Notes under the pieces: model-generated
What the model saw: only the letters and a program-made list of their open reading frames with translations
What the model was told of the DNA's origin: nothing
Databases searched by the model: none
Assembly (NCBI GenBank): GCA_937139365.1
Contig: CAKZPT010000041.1
Location: 27,684-91,683 of the forward strand
Length of the DNA: 64,000 bases
Reading direction: 5' to 3'
DNA from: an uncultured bacterium
GTDB lineage: Bacteria; Verrucomicrobiota; Kiritimatiellia; PWTM01
Program-made: the position numbers and the translations under genes
Shown: positions 13,501-22,670 of the stretch, piece after piece
Numbering within the stretch: the first letter of the stretch is position 1
How the letters are laid out: every line of letters starts with the position of its first letter

Positions 13501-14595
13501 GCCGGTGACGCGCACCGTGACGCCCGTGGTCACCGGCGAGGCCAGCGTCAGCAGAACCGAACGGCCGTCCGACGACAACCGCGCCGCCGTCACGGCGGGG
13601 CCGCCCGGCACCGTGTACGATGTCGGGTTCGTCGCGGTCGCCGCCTCGACCGGTTCGGAAAACATCACCTCTACGCGGGTGCCATCGAACATCGCGGCGG
13701 CCGAGACCGTCGGGGGAACTGTGTCGGGCACGACGTTGATCGCGGCGACCTGGCTGGTCACCGGGCCATGCAGGTTTGTGACGATGGCCCGGATCTGGTC
13801 GTTGTGGTTGAACCGCGCAGCCGGCCCATAAACGAACTCGGCGTCGCCGCCCGCCGGCGCGTTGGTTCCGTTGATCTGCCAGCGGTAGCCGACGTTCAGC
13901 CGCCGCGCCACCTCCACGCGCAGAAGAGTGATGTCGTTTTCCATCAGTACGACCGACGGTGGAGGGTGGGCGGTGATCACCGGCGGCGCCATGCCCACCG
14001 GCCGCAAAAACTGGCCGGGGATCGGGATGTTCGTCACCGAGCCGGGCCGGACCCACATCACCGTCAGGTTGTCCCCTCCCGTCCCCTCCTTCATCACCGC
14101 CTCGATGTAGCACGGCTGCCCGTTGGTCAACTGGACGACCGCGGACATCTGGTTGGTTTCCTTGGTGAACTGCCGAAAGTTCGTCCATCCGTTCACCCGG
14201 GCCACCGGCGCCGCCTGAGCCGGATTGGTGGACGGCGACAGGTAGAGCACGGAGGCGTCGTCGCTGGCAATGCCGAACTGATAGCTTCCCGTGTCGGGCG
14301 GAAACAGCAGCGCCCTCAGGCGCCGGCCGAAGTTGTCCATTTAATTGGTCGGGCATTCGAAATCGGCGAGAAATCCTTCCGCCGACGGCCCTAGAGGGTA
14401 GATCGCAGAATTGGTCAAGTTGGAGACGCTCGAACCGGCAAGGTCAGTGAAAATCTCAAAAAACACGCCAGTTGCCGGTGTTTGTGCGGCAGCCATGCCG
14501 GCGGTCAGCAGCCCTGCCGCCACCGTCCGGGCGACGGGCGACGATTGCAGGGATCGCAGCCGCAGCCGGACCATCGTCTGGAGGGGATTTTGCAT
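7584..14595 (-). pseudogene. Giant secreted PA14 / lamin-tail / CotH-kinase protein, multiply broken
   Basis: Over 7 kb that would encode about 2,300 residues. From the ATG at 14595: signal peptide; PA14-like domain (RLRALLFPPDTGSYQFGIAS onward); an Ig-like region; several lamin-tail domains (motifs such as VINEWLAHTDDPQEDFIELF and VINEIMYHP); a CotH-type kinase region (HHLFVNGVRRTPLSEYVQQP, DWFEFLDDG, MWDIDFIFAQGSTNESLFGG); more lamin-tail domains; and a C-terminal domain with YLIEYTDRLSPADWQPF. Lesions: TAA at 14341-14343, extra base near 12640, frame change near 11660 with probable loss of linker sequence, frame change near 11000 plus TAG at 10992-10994, and single-base losses near 9147, 8857 and 7985. 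Family members attach to or modify extracellular polymers; the exact role is unknown. This gene is clearly dead as read. Confidence 0.85.
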
Positions 14596-14737
14596 CTCTG
14601 AGAAAGTCCTGCCATAGAAAATCTTACCATGCAAAGCCGTTTCCTCCATCCCCGATCGATGGATGGGGGACATTATCAACGGTGCAGTGCGCCCCCTTCC
14701 GCACCGTGCGCCGGCCCGCGGCCGCGCGTGCCGTCCG

Positions 14738-15667
14738 TCAATCCGGCCCGATGGGCGGCCGGTCACAATGCGAGGCCGCCTCGTCCGATCGTCCGGCGGG
14801 GACGGCATCGCCGCCCGTGTCGGCGCGTACGGCCAGCACAGCCCCCGCCACGAGGAGCGCGGCCGCCGGATAGAACCGCGGGGACGGTAGATGGCCGGAG
14901 ACCATCCAGTCCACTGCGCCGGCGAACAGAAACTGCGTAAGGTTGGCGAGCGTCACCGTCTGCGAGCGAAGGCGCCGGACGGCGGCCATCAGCGCGCTGT
15001 GGCCGATCACGGTCGGGCCAAGGGCCAGGCCGCCCGTCCACGCCGCCTCACGCCAGTCGAACGGACCGCCCGGCGACCGGGACACCGCGAAGGGCACGCA
15101 CACGAGCGCGGCCGTGGCGTAGAGGGGCACCACGTAGAGCCACACCCCCGGCACCCCGCGGTTGCGGCGCCCCAACACGAGATAGGCGGCGAAAAACACC
15201 ATCGAGCCCAGGCACAGCAGGTCGCCGGCAAAGGTCGTCCGGCTGAGATGAAAATCCCCGGCGACCAGCCAGCCCACCCCCATCAGCCCCAGGAAAGCGC
15301 CGGCGACCTCATGGCGCGCCACCCGTTCACCCAGCAACGCCGCCGAGAAAAGGGGCACAATGGCGGGGGCCAGGTTCACCAGCAGCGTGGCGTTCGCGAC
15401 ACTGGTCATCCGCACGCCAGCGAGGAACGTCATGAAATGGACACCCAGCAACACGCCGGGCGGAATGGCGGCCCTGGCGGCGGCCGTGGCGGCCGCCGTG
15501 CCATGGCGGCGCCGATCCCGGAGGCACCACGGCCAGAGCACGATCGCCGCGATCCCAGTGCGCGCCCCCGCCAGCCAGACGGGATCCAACCGGCTGCCTT
15601 GGATCAGGTTGGCGGCCGTCGAGCACACCAGGATGCCGGTCCACAGCAACAGGTGCGCCGAACGCAT
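14738..15667 (-). CDS. EamA/DMT-family permease
   Basis: A 309-residue integral membrane protein with about ten hydrophobic helices arranged as two EamA repeats (first about residues 5-140, second about 150-285). The repeats carry typical phrases such as FLAGVRMTSVANATLLVNLAPAIVP and SMVFFAAYLVLGRRN. DMT permeases export or import small metabolites; the substrate cannot be read from sequence. The charged tail is rich in Asp, Arg and Pro. It starts with ATG at 15667. The gap to the fucosidase gene upstream is 53 bases, so they may be co-transcribed. A CCATCC/GGATGG inverted repeat at about 14651-14671 lies downstream. Confidence 0.88.
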   Translation of the reverse strand: MRSAHLLLWTGILVCSTAANLIQGSRLDPVWLAGARTGIAAIVLWPWCLRDRRRHGTAAATAAARAAIPPGVLLGVHFMTFLAGVRMTSVANATLLVNLAPAIVPLFSAALLGERVARHEVAGAFLGLMGVGWLVAGDFHLSRTTFAGDLLCLGSMVFFAAYLVLGRRNRGVPGVWLYVVPLYATAALVCVPFAVSRSPGGPFDWREAAWTGGLALGPTVIGHSALMAAVRRLRSQTVTLANLTQFLFAGAVDWMVSGHLPSPRFYPAAALLVAGAVLAVRADTGGDAVPAGRSDEAASHCDRPPIGPD

Positions 15668-15720
15668 GGCACGGCAGCCTACCCGCCGCCGCCTCGGCCC
15701 TCAACCGCCGCCCGGCAGTA

Positions 15721-17508
15721 TCACGGACCGCCGACCGGCAGCAGCCTCACCGCCCGCAGGTGCATCAGCGTCGGCGCCGACTCCCGGCGGCGGCCACGAG
15801 CCGACACACCCCACTCCCCCACCGAGGGGATCGTCAATTCGCCGAGCACAAGGCGACGAAACGCGTGCGAACTGCCCGTGGTCTTCAACTGTCCGCTAAC
15901 CGCCTGGTCCACCACCGTCACCTGTACGGTTCCGCCGTCCGAGGCCTTCTCGCACGCGTACTCGATCTCGACGCGGAAACGGCCGGGCTGGACCACCTTC
16001 ACCGTCCACTCGGCCCGCCCGTCGTCGCTGCGCCACTCGCCGATGCTGTCGGTGGCCATTTCGTACTTCAGGTCGCCCAACAACCGCGCCTCCTCGCCGT
16101 CCAGATGCACCACCCCCGTCTCCGGATCCTGTGCCGGCGGGCGGGCGGCGGCGCCGGGCACGCCCTCGACCGACACCGCGACCACCGTCACGTGCGGGTC
16201 GGGCAGCACCGTCGGCAGCTCCACCGCCGGCTCGCCGTTGCGCTCGCCGACGGTCAGCGACGTGCCGCCCGCCAGCAGGCGCGCGCTTAACACCCGGTTG
16301 GTCAGGCCGGGCAGCGAAACCCAGCCGTCGGCGGGGCGCTCGGTGACGTGAACGTACAGGCATCCCGGCCGCTTCGTGCACCGGAACCGATGGCGGCGAA
16401 ACGGTGTCGCCGTGGTGCCGCGGATCGCCTCTGCGTTGACCTCCATCCACCGGCCCATCGCCTCCAGCCGCTCCACGCTTTCGGGCGGGATCGTCCCGTC
16501 CGCCTTGGGCCCGACGTTCAACAGCAGGTTGCCGCCCTTCGAGGCGACGTCCACGAGCATGCGGATGAGCTGGGTGACGGATTTCCAGTCGTGGTCGTCC
16601 TTCTTGTAGCCCCACGTGTCGTTCATCGTGATGCAGCTTTCCCAGTAGACGCCCTCCGGGAAGCCGCGGCTGGGCACCTCCTGCTCGGGCGTGCCGTAGT
16701 CGCCGGCGAACTCCCCCTCCGCAGTCATGCCCGCCATCCCTTTGCGCCCCTTGTCCACCCGGTTATTGACAATGATGGAGGGCTGCAACGATCGGACGTA
16801 GTTGTAGAGGTCCACGCCGCGGTTGTGGGTCCAGGTGGGCTCCCACTCGCCGTCGAACCACAGGATGCCCAACGGCCCCATCCCCTCGATCAGCTCCCGG
16901 AGCTGCGCCTTCATGTACCGCACATAGGCGTCCATGTCTGGCCGGTGGCCGGACCGGCCCGCATCCCACGAGGGCAGCGGATCATAGTTGGGGTGCTGCC
17001 AATCCATGATCGAGTAGTACAAGCACATCTTCAGCCCCGCGGCGCGCGCCGCCTCGGCCAGCGGTTTCAACAGGTCGCGGCCCCACGGGGTGGAGGCGAC
17101 GTCGTAGTCGGTCTCTTTGGAATCCCACAGGCAGAAACCGTCGTGGTGCTTGGAGGTAATGACGATGTACTGCATCCCTGCCCGTTTAGCGATCCGGGCC
17201 CATTCGGACGGGTCGTAGGCAGTCGGGTTGAATCGAGAAAGAAGCTGCCGGTATTCCGAGAGGGGGATCTTTGCGCGGCTCATGATCCACTCGCCGACGC
17301 CCGGGACCGGTTGGCCGTTCCACTCGCCCGCCGGAATCGCATAAAGGCCCCAGTGAATGAACATGCCGAAGCGAGCCTCTTGGAACCAGGCCATCCGGGC
17401 TGCGCGCTCGGCCGGCGATTCTCTCCTGTAGTCCCGGGCCGGCTCCGTCGCCGCTGCGGCGACCGCGGCAAGGGCCGCTGCCATGACACCCTGACGCATC
17501 TTCATCAT
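15721..17508 (-). CDS. Alpha-L-fucosidase, GH29 family, secreted
   Basis: Hydrolyses alpha-L-fucosyl linkages of glycans. The 595 residues open with a signal peptide (KMRQGVMAAALAAVAAAATE). The GH29 barrel follows, with WFQEARFGMFIHWGLYAIPA, YIVITSKHHDGFCLWDS and GILWFDGEW, whose Asp is the expected nucleophile, then NLLLNVGPKADGTIP. A C-terminal beta-sandwich or binding module spans roughly residues 450-595. The ATG at 17508 has GGAG six bases upstream. This is an intact glycan hydrolase, unlike the GH5 and sulfatase genes elsewhere in the window, so it is the best evidence here for continued use of fucose-containing polysaccharide. Confidence 0.95.
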   Translation of the reverse strand: MMKMRQGVMAAALAAVAAAATEPARDYRRESPAERAARMAWFQEARFGMFIHWGLYAIPAGEWNGQPVPGVGEWIMSRAKIPLSEYRQLLSRFNPTAYDPSEWARIAKRAGMQYIVITSKHHDGFCLWDSKETDYDVASTPWGRDLLKPLAEAARAAGLKMCLYYSIMDWQHPNYDPLPSWDAGRSGHRPDMDAYVRYMKAQLRELIEGMGPLGILWFDGEWEPTWTHNRGVDLYNYVRSLQPSIIVNNRVDKGRKGMAGMTAEGEFAGDYGTPEQEVPSRGFPEGVYWESCITMNDTWGYKKDDHDWKSVTQLIRMLVDVASKGGNLLLNVGPKADGTIPPESVERLEAMGRWMEVNAEAIRGTTATPFRRHRFRCTKRPGCLYVHVTERPADGWVSLPGLTNRVLSARLLAGGTSLTVGERNGEPAVELPTVLPDPHVTVVAVSVEGVPGAAARPPAQDPETGVVHLDGEEARLLGDLKYEMATDSIGEWRSDDGRAEWTVKVVQPGRFRVEIEYACEKASDGGTVQVTVVDQAVSGQLKTTGSSHAFRRLVLGELTIPSVGEWGVSARGRRRESAPTLMHLRAVRLLPVGGP

Positions 17509-17697
17509 CCCGCGCTCCTTTCGTTCCCGCGGATTGTAGAAGACCGTCAACGCGGCGCAACCGCGAGGACGCACGGAACCGGCTCTGCGCCACACCGCAA
17601 CCGTGGGGCGTGCACGGGAAACGGCCCTCGCCGGAAGGAGAACGAGGGGGCCAAACAATGGCGGCGCGCTGCAGACGCAGGAAGCCGGTGCCGGGGG

Positions 17698-18465
17698 TCA
17701 GGGCGCGGCGGGGGCGATTGGAGCGGGTGCCGGGACAGCGGCTGGCGCATTGGTTGCCGCCGTCGGCGGCGCGAGTTGAACCTCGAGCACCTTCTGCGCC
17801 GCTCGACGCTTCTGTTCGAGCGTCTTCAGGTTGGCCTCGGCGACGCCGGCCAGCGGGCCCTCCGGATTCGCCGCGATGTATTCTTCATAGGCATGGCGCG
17901 CGTCGGTGTACCGCCCGGCCTGCTCCAGCGCCCGGGCGCGTCCCAGCATCGCGGCCGATGCGAAGAGCGACGTTTTGTCGCGCGAAAGCACGGCCTCGTA
18001 CACCTTCACCGCCTCCTCGAGCCGCCCCTTCGCTTCCAGGCACGTGGCCCGGTTGACTTCGGCCACGACGGCCCACGGGTGGTTGCGGTGCAGGGCAAGG
18101 AATTCGGCGTATCGCTTCTCCGCCTCCTCGTAGCGGCCGGAGTGGAAATCCAGCCGCGCCAACGCCAGCCGCGCGACCGGTGCGCCGGGCGTCGCCTTGT
18201 ATTGGCGGAGCAACGCCTCGAGCTGCTCCGGGCGGCCGCTGACGAGCATGCGAGCCGCCTGGTCGGCCGCCGCGCGCCGGGAGCGGCGCACCATGCCGAT
18301 GCCCACGACGATCACGGCCGCGACAACGGCCCCGATCAGGATCGGGCGGCCGTAGAGGCGGAGCACCGCCGCCAGGTCCGGCACGGCCGGCTCGGCGGCG
18401 GAGGCGGGCGGGGTCTCCTGGTCGTCGCGCATGGCGATATAATCCCGGTGATTCGGGCGCGCCAT
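17698..18465 (-). CDS. Membrane-anchored TPR protein (YfgM-like)
   Basis: A 255-residue protein with one transmembrane helix at about residues 44-62 (ILIGAVVAAVIVVGIGMV), then tetratricopeptide-like helical repeats to about residue 225. Repeat phrases include DFHSGRYEEAEKRYAEFLAL and GRALEQAGRYTDARHAYEEYI-like units. An Ala/Pro-rich tail ends it. The layout resembles YfgM/BamD-type scaffolds that face the periplasm, but no specific partner can be named. Starts at 18465 or 18432 are possible; neither has a strong ribosome binding site. It is transcribed away from the sigma-factor operon. Confidence 0.7.
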   Translation of the reverse strand: MARPNHRDYIAMRDDQETPPASAAEPAVPDLAAVLRLYGRPILIGAVVAAVIVVGIGMVRRSRRAAADQAARMLVSGRPEQLEALLRQYKATPGAPVARLALARLDFHSGRYEEAEKRYAEFLALHRNHPWAVVAEVNRATCLEAKGRLEEAVKVYEAVLSRDKTSLFASAAMLGRARALEQAGRYTDARHAYEEYIAANPEGPLAGVAEANLKTLEQKRRAAQKVLEVQLAPPTAATNAPAAVPAPAPIAPAAP

Positions 18466-18899
18466 GCTGCCGCCGCGGCGGCGGAAAAGCAAGCCGGCCG
18501 GCGGGGGTCGCTGGACAGGCCTCAGAGCGGTGGGAATAATCGCCCCACTTTCTTCGTGCCCCACGGGGCGGTTCCAGATGGCCCGATGGTCCGAAGGATG
18601 CCAGCGTTGACGGTGGCTGACATGTCCGCCGCGCCTGGGGCCCCCGCCGTCCTACGGCGGGCGGCCCGGATTCTACGGACATCGACCGAAACGAGGAGCG
18701 ACCGCGCCGGCCACCCCTGCCGGTACGGCCGGAAGTCGCATTCGGCCCCCGATGCGGGCCCGCCGGCGGGGGCCTTCCCAGGCGGCCCGCCATGACCCCC
18801 AATCCTGCATCGCCCCACCCGCCTCGCATGCCGCGGCAATATTTCGTGCGGCTCGCCGTTTTATTGGCGAGAATCGAAGCGGGTTCCTGGACATGGTGA
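18466..18899. other. Intergenic region between divergent TPR and sigma-factor genes
   Basis: About 430 bases without a supported gene. It should hold the promoters of both divergent genes, but no convincing sigma-70 or ECF -35/-10 pair is visible. One structure stands out: CTCGCC (18852-18857), an AT-rich eight-base loop, then GGCGAG (18866-18871), which would form a hairpin in the leader of the sigma-factor mRNA. It could be a small operator or an mRNA structure; there is no further evidence. Confidence 0.35.
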
Positions 18900-19490
18900 A
18901 TGGACGCTCAAGAACGTGCGTGGCTCGATGAGTACCGCCGAGGCGACCGCGAGGCCCTCGGCAAGCTCGTGGAGCATTATCGCCGCCCGCTCTACTCGTT
19001 CATTCTCAAGATGACCGAAGGCCGCGTGGACGCGGACGAGATCTTTCAAGAGGTCTGGATCCGCGCGATCCGGAAGCTCGATGCATTTCGCGAGGAGAAC
19101 TTTCTCGGATGGCTCTTCCGGATCGCCCATAACCTGATCATCGACGTGGCGCGCCGTCGGAAGCTCTTCGTGGACCCGGAGACGGGCACGCACGGCTCGC
19201 AGTCCCGCAGCAGCTGGGTGCACCGGCTGCCCGCCTCGGGTCCCGGGCCGGCCACGCACGCAGCGGGGCACGACCTGGGCCGCAAAATTCAGGAGGCGCT
19301 GGCGCGCCTGCCGCCCGAGCAGCGGGAGGTGTTTCTGCTGCGCACGGAGGGGGAGGTGCCGTTCAAGGAAATCGCAAAAATCCAGGGAGTCACGCTGAAC
19401 ACGGCGCTGGCGCGCATGCACTACGCAGTGCTGAAGATGCGTGAGGCGCTGCGGGATGAGTACCGGGCCTTCGGGGGACGCTCGACATGA
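18900..19490 (+). CDS. ECF-type RNA polymerase sigma factor
   Basis: A 196-residue sigma-70 family protein. Region 2 (about residues 18-85) has YRRGDREALGKLVEHY and DEIFQEVWIRAIRKLDAF, and region 4 (about 135-190) has EALARLPPEQREVFLLRTEG and EIAKIQGVTLNTALARMHYA. The linker between the regions is long and rich in Ser, Pro and Gly. The stop overlaps the next gene as ATGA, so the anti-sigma factor is translationally coupled. This is the classic layout for a membrane-signalled sigma factor. No strong ribosome binding site precedes the ATG at 18900; an ATG at 18893 is out of frame. Confidence 0.93.
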   Translation: MDAQERAWLDEYRRGDREALGKLVEHYRRPLYSFILKMTEGRVDADEIFQEVWIRAIRKLDAFREENFLGWLFRIAHNLIIDVARRRKLFVDPETGTHGSQSRSSWVHRLPASGPGPATHAAGHDLGRKIQEALARLPPEQREVFLLRTEGEVPFKEIAKIQGVTLNTALARMHYAVLKMREALRDEYRAFGGRST

Positions 19491-20032
19491 ACTGCGAACG
19501 GGCCGTACGGGACATTTTGCTAGAATCCAGCGGCGAGCTGGACAGGGAGCGGCGAGCGCGCCTTCGGGCGCATGTCGCCGGCTGCGCGGCCTGCCGGAAA
19601 TACCGCGCTGAGCTGATGGGCATCACCGACCTGGTGCACAGCGAGTCGGCGCCGCCCGCGGCCTCGCGCGTGACGGCCGACACGATCCTGACCAGCCTGG
19701 CCCTGCGTCCCCGCCGCAGCCGGTGGCAACGGTGGTGGTCCGACTGGCTGGCGCACCCCGCGCCGGCCGCCGCCGCCGCCGCCGTCGCGGCGTTCCTCGC
19801 CGGCTTTGCCGCGGCGGTCGTCCTCGCCGGCCTGCGCGCTCCACCGGCCGCCCCGGGTCGTCCCGCTGCCGGGGTGATGGTCATGGACGACTGGCTTGAT
19901 GTCCAGCTTGACCTACTGAACGACGACGCCGCCGCCGTCGCGCACGACCTCGATCAGACTTCCGAACCGTCGGAGCCGCCGGCGGAGGAGCCCCTAGTTG
20001 AGATCGACCTGCAGATCCACGCTGAAGCATGA
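19487..20032 (+). CDS. Anti-sigma factor with zinc finger and one membrane helix
   Basis: A 181-residue protein. The N-terminal anti-sigma domain carries the zinc pattern MNCE...HVAGCAACRKYR (Cys3, His29, Cys33, Cys36 approximately). A Pro/Ser linker follows, then a very Ala-rich transmembrane segment at about residues 93-117 and an acidic outer domain rich in Asp and Glu. It should hold the ECF sigma factor at the membrane until a signal releases it. It overlaps the sigma gene by ATGA (19487-19490) and the next gene by ATGA (20029-20032). Confidence 0.85.
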   Translation: MNCERAVRDILLESSGELDRERRARLRAHVAGCAACRKYRAELMGITDLVHSESAPPAASRVTADTILTSLALRPRRSRWQRWWSDWLAHPAPAAAAAAVAAFLAGFAAAVVLAGLRAPPAAPGRPAAGVMVMDDWLDVQLDLLNDDAAAVAHDLDQTSEPSEPPAEEPLVEIDLQIHAEA

Positions 20033-20649
20033 TCCTTCAATTTCTTCGATACCTACTGCGTTGGGCCCCGTGGCTTCTGGCCCCCACCGTGTTCGCCGAC
20101 GGACCGTCCGCAACGGCCCCATCCGCCCCGACGAACGCCCCGGCGGGCCGCCCCCCCCGCGCGGTGGAGCGGCTGTTGGAGGCGATCCGGCAACAACGAC
20201 CGGACGAATACGACCGACTGCTGCGGCTTCGACGGGACAACCCTGCCCGTTTCCAGGAGGAGCTCCGCCGTCGCTTCGACGAATCCGCCCGCCGGCGCGG
20301 ACTGGCCACCAATGCCGCGCCCGTGGCCGAGCCGGCCCCCGCCGTGGCCGGTCCGGCCCCGACCGACGTCGAGGAGCGGGTCGCCGAAATCATGCGGGAG
20401 GTCATACGGCTCGCGGAGGAGTACCCGCGCGCCCCGTCGTCCGAACGGAACGCGCAGCGCGAACGAATCCGAAACCTCGTGGCCGCCGCGTTTGACCTCC
20501 GCGAGCAGGACCGTGTCCGGCGCGTGCAGCGGCTGCGACAGGAACTCGACCGTTTGAAGGAGGAACTCGACCAGCGGCGGAGAAACCGGGACGCGATCGT
20601 CGACCGGAAGGTAGCCGAGATTCTCGGCGCCGACCCGACCAGCTGGTGA
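20029..20649 (+). CDS. Exported coiled-coil protein of the sigma-factor operon
   Basis: A 206-residue protein starting with a signal peptide (MILQFLRYLLRWAPWLLAPTVFADG). Two highly charged helical stretches follow (about residues 45-90 and 110-200), rich in Arg and Glu with heptad-like spacing, for example VRRVQRLRQELDRLKEELDQ. A Pro/Ala linker separates them. It resembles periplasmic Spy/CpxP-like or Heavy-metal-resistance-type proteins in size and charge only, and I do not assign a family. As third gene of a coupled sigma/anti-sigma operon it may sense or modulate the envelope signal, which is inference from position. Confidence 0.7.
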   Translation: MILQFLRYLLRWAPWLLAPTVFADGPSATAPSAPTNAPAGRPPRAVERLLEAIRQQRPDEYDRLLRLRRDNPARFQEELRRRFDESARRRGLATNAAPVAEPAPAVAGPAPTDVEERVAEIMREVIRLAEEYPRAPSSERNAQRERIRNLVAAAFDLREQDRVRRVQRLRQELDRLKEELDQRRRNRDAIVDRKVAEILGADPTSW

Positions 20650-20685
20650 GAGGCATCGCGAGGGAACCTCAAGGAGCGAGGGTGG

Positions 20686-20715
20686 CGGGGGCCGCGCCCG
20701 GGCGCGCGGCCCCCG
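20686..20715. terminator. Strong hairpin between convergent operons
   Basis: An 11-bp perfect stem, CGGGGGCCGCG (20686-20696) pairing with CGCGGCCCCCG (20705-20715), with an eight-base loop. It lies between the end of the sigma-factor operon (20649) and the end of phoU (20723), so it can serve both directions. No long T tract follows on either strand, so termination strength is uncertain. Confidence 0.6.
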
Positions 20716-20722
20716 AATTGCC

Positions 20723-21406
20723 TCAACCCCCGCCGGCCCCCTCTCCGGGCTGCAAGCGTTCGTGCCGCGCGATCCGCCCCTCCAGAAGATAGATCACATC
20801 CTCCGCGATGTTGACCGCGTGGTCGGCGATCCGCTCGAAGTGGCGCGCTATGGCCATCAGATGCAGATCCTGATCCAGCCGCGTCGGGTTGTTCCGGATG
20901 CGACTCTTGACCTGCTCCACCACCGCCCGGTCGGCAACGTCCACGGCGTCGTCCGCCTCGATCACCTCCCGCGCCTTCCGGGCGTCGAGGTCGATCAGCG
21001 CGTCGATGCTGCGGCGCAGCATCGAGATGGTCTGATCGGCCAGCGGCCGAAAGTCGATCGCCGGCCCCGACGGCGGTTCGCGACAGATCTCGACCACCCG
21101 CTCAGCAATGTGCACGGCCAGGTCGCCGATCCGTTCGAGGTCGCCGTTGAGCCTCATCACGGCGACGATGAAGCGCAGGTCGGTGGCCACCGGCTGGTGC
21201 AGCGCTAGGACCTTGAGGCAGTCCTCCTCGATCTCCACCTCGTACCGGTCGATGACGTCGTCCTCCTCGATCAGCCGTCGGGCGAGGGCGGTGTCGCGCG
21301 ACGCGAGCGCCGCGACGGCGTCCTGCACCGTCCGCTCCGCGCGCGCGCACATCTCGAGGATCCGCTGTTTCAGCCGGTTGATCTCGCGTTCGAGGTGCAC
21401 CGACAT
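20723..21406 (-). CDS. phoU: Phosphate signalling protein PhoU
   Basis: A 227-residue all-helical protein with two PhoU repeats. Repeat one has VATDLRFIVAVMRLNGDLERIGD and repeat two has MAIARHFERIADHAVNIAED. PhoU links phosphate transport to the PhoR kinase and represses the regulon when phosphate is plentiful. AAGGA lies about nine bases before the ATG at 21406. It is the last gene of the phoB-phoR-porin-phoU series. It is intact, in contrast to a second, decayed phoU-like copy near 45 kb. Confidence 0.95.
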   Translation of the reverse strand: MSVHLEREINRLKQRILEMCARAERTVQDAVAALASRDTALARRLIEEDDVIDRYEVEIEEDCLKVLALHQPVATDLRFIVAVMRLNGDLERIGDLAVHIAERVVEICREPPSGPAIDFRPLADQTISMLRRSIDALIDLDARKAREVIEADDAVDVADRAVVEQVKSRIRNNPTRLDQDLHLMAIARHFERIADHAVNIAEDVIYLLEGRIARHERLQPGEGAGGG

Positions 21407-21454
21407 GGGCTTTCGTCCTTTCCGTCCGCCGCCGGCGCCACGCGCCGGGCGGAT

Positions 21455-22555
21455 TTAGAATTTCGCGGTCAGGTCCACCTGCAGCCTCCGGTAGTGGTGC
21501 GGGTCGTCCAGCCGCTTCTCGTCGAGGAAATACGACACCGACGCCTGCAGGCCCTTCATCAGCTGCACGGCCGCGCACAGCTTGTGGCCGCGCGCGTCCA
21601 CGCCGCCGCCGAAGGAGTCGGAGTCGGTGAACGCGCCGGGGAACGAATCGGCCTCCAGGCGCCGGTAGTCGTAGCCGACCTGCACGCTGCCGGGCTTCGA
21701 CATACGGCCGAGGCGCGCGCCGATCGTGACGGCGTCGTTCTCGTCGTCGACATCAGTGTTCACCGCCCACGCGGCAAAAAGGTGAAGCGGCAGGCCGACG
21801 TCCACGTCGAGCGCCGCCAGCGCCTCGACGGTGGTGAAGCCGGTCACGTACACCGTATTGGTCACCCCGTCAATGACCGCAGTCCGCGTCGAGTTCCCGT
21901 AGGAGCGGCCGGCGCCCTGCCAGTCGAAGACCGGACGGCCCTCCATTTCGGTGAACGCGTACACGGAGCCGGCCAGGGTCATCTGGACGCGCTCGTGCAG
22001 GCGGCCGGCCAGCGCGAGCTGTCCGCCGTACATCATCGAGTCGTCGTCGGAGCTGCGTTCCTGGATCCAGTGGTACGCGCCAACCGCCGAGGCCCGCCAC
22101 AACTCGCCGACGCCCCAGGCAGCCGCCACGCCCTCGGGGGTGTAGTCGGCGTCCCAGAGATAGTCCCCAGCGGTCAGGAACGGCTGGACCATCTTGCCGG
22201 CGACGAGCCGGGTGCCGGGCATCGCCCGGGGCGTCCACTCGATCGATGCCACATCGAGGAAGACACTCTTCTTGGCCCCGAAGTCCCTGAGGGTCCTGTT
22301 GCCCGAGATCGGATCGGCCACGCCGTTTTTCTGCTCGGCCGTCGTCAGCCGCAGCGCGAGCGTGACCTCCTCGTTGGCCGGCGCGGTCAGGCCGGCCCGC
22401 ACACGGAGCCGGTTGTGGTAGCGCTCATCCCGGCCCTCCTCGTCGACGTGCTCGAACCGATACCGCACATCGGCCTGGGGCTTGAGGTCGTCGAACCACG
22501 CCGCCGTCGCGGCCACCGCCCATGCCGTCATTGCGATCCCCGCCGTTGCTTTCAT
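21455..22555 (-). CDS. Putative outer-membrane porin in the pho cluster
   Basis: A 366-residue protein with a short signal peptide (MKATAGIAMTAWAVAATAAW) and a series of amphipathic beta strands ending in Phe (QVDLTAKF), typical of outer-membrane barrels. The overall pattern (DVRYRFEHVDEEGRDERYHN, VGKM-like strand, YDYRRLEADSFPGAFTDSDS) fits the putative porin family Porin_5. It lies between phoR and phoU on the same strand, 48 bases before phoU, which suggests a phosphate- or anion-selective channel induced by phosphate starvation. GGGAGA precedes the ATG at 22555. Selectivity is inferred from context only. Confidence 0.8.
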   Translation of the reverse strand: MKATAGIAMTAWAVAATAAWFDDLKPQADVRYRFEHVDEEGRDERYHNRLRVRAGLTAPANEEVTLALRLTTAEQKNGVADPISGNRTLRDFGAKKSVFLDVASIEWTPRAMPGTRLVAGKMVQPFLTAGDYLWDADYTPEGVAAAWGVGELWRASAVGAYHWIQERSSDDDSMMYGGQLALAGRLHERVQMTLAGSVYAFTEMEGRPVFDWQGAGRSYGNSTRTAVIDGVTNTVYVTGFTTVEALAALDVDVGLPLHLFAAWAVNTDVDDENDAVTIGARLGRMSKPGSVQVGYDYRRLEADSFPGAFTDSDSFGGGVDARGHKLCAAVQLMKGLQASVSYFLDEKRLDDPHHYRRLQVDLTAKF

Positions 22556-22670
22556 CCGTGGTCTCCCGTGCGACGGCCCCGGCCGTCGCGGCCACGCACC
22601 GGCGCGCCGCCGTAGCCCAGGGGTCCGCCTAACGCGGGATTAACACTCATCTCACTTGCCACTAACCGTG

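Noticed and set aside
18852..18871. Hairpin as a riboswitch before the sigma-factor gene
   Set aside because: Only a six-base stem with an AT loop; no conserved aptamer core can be recognised.
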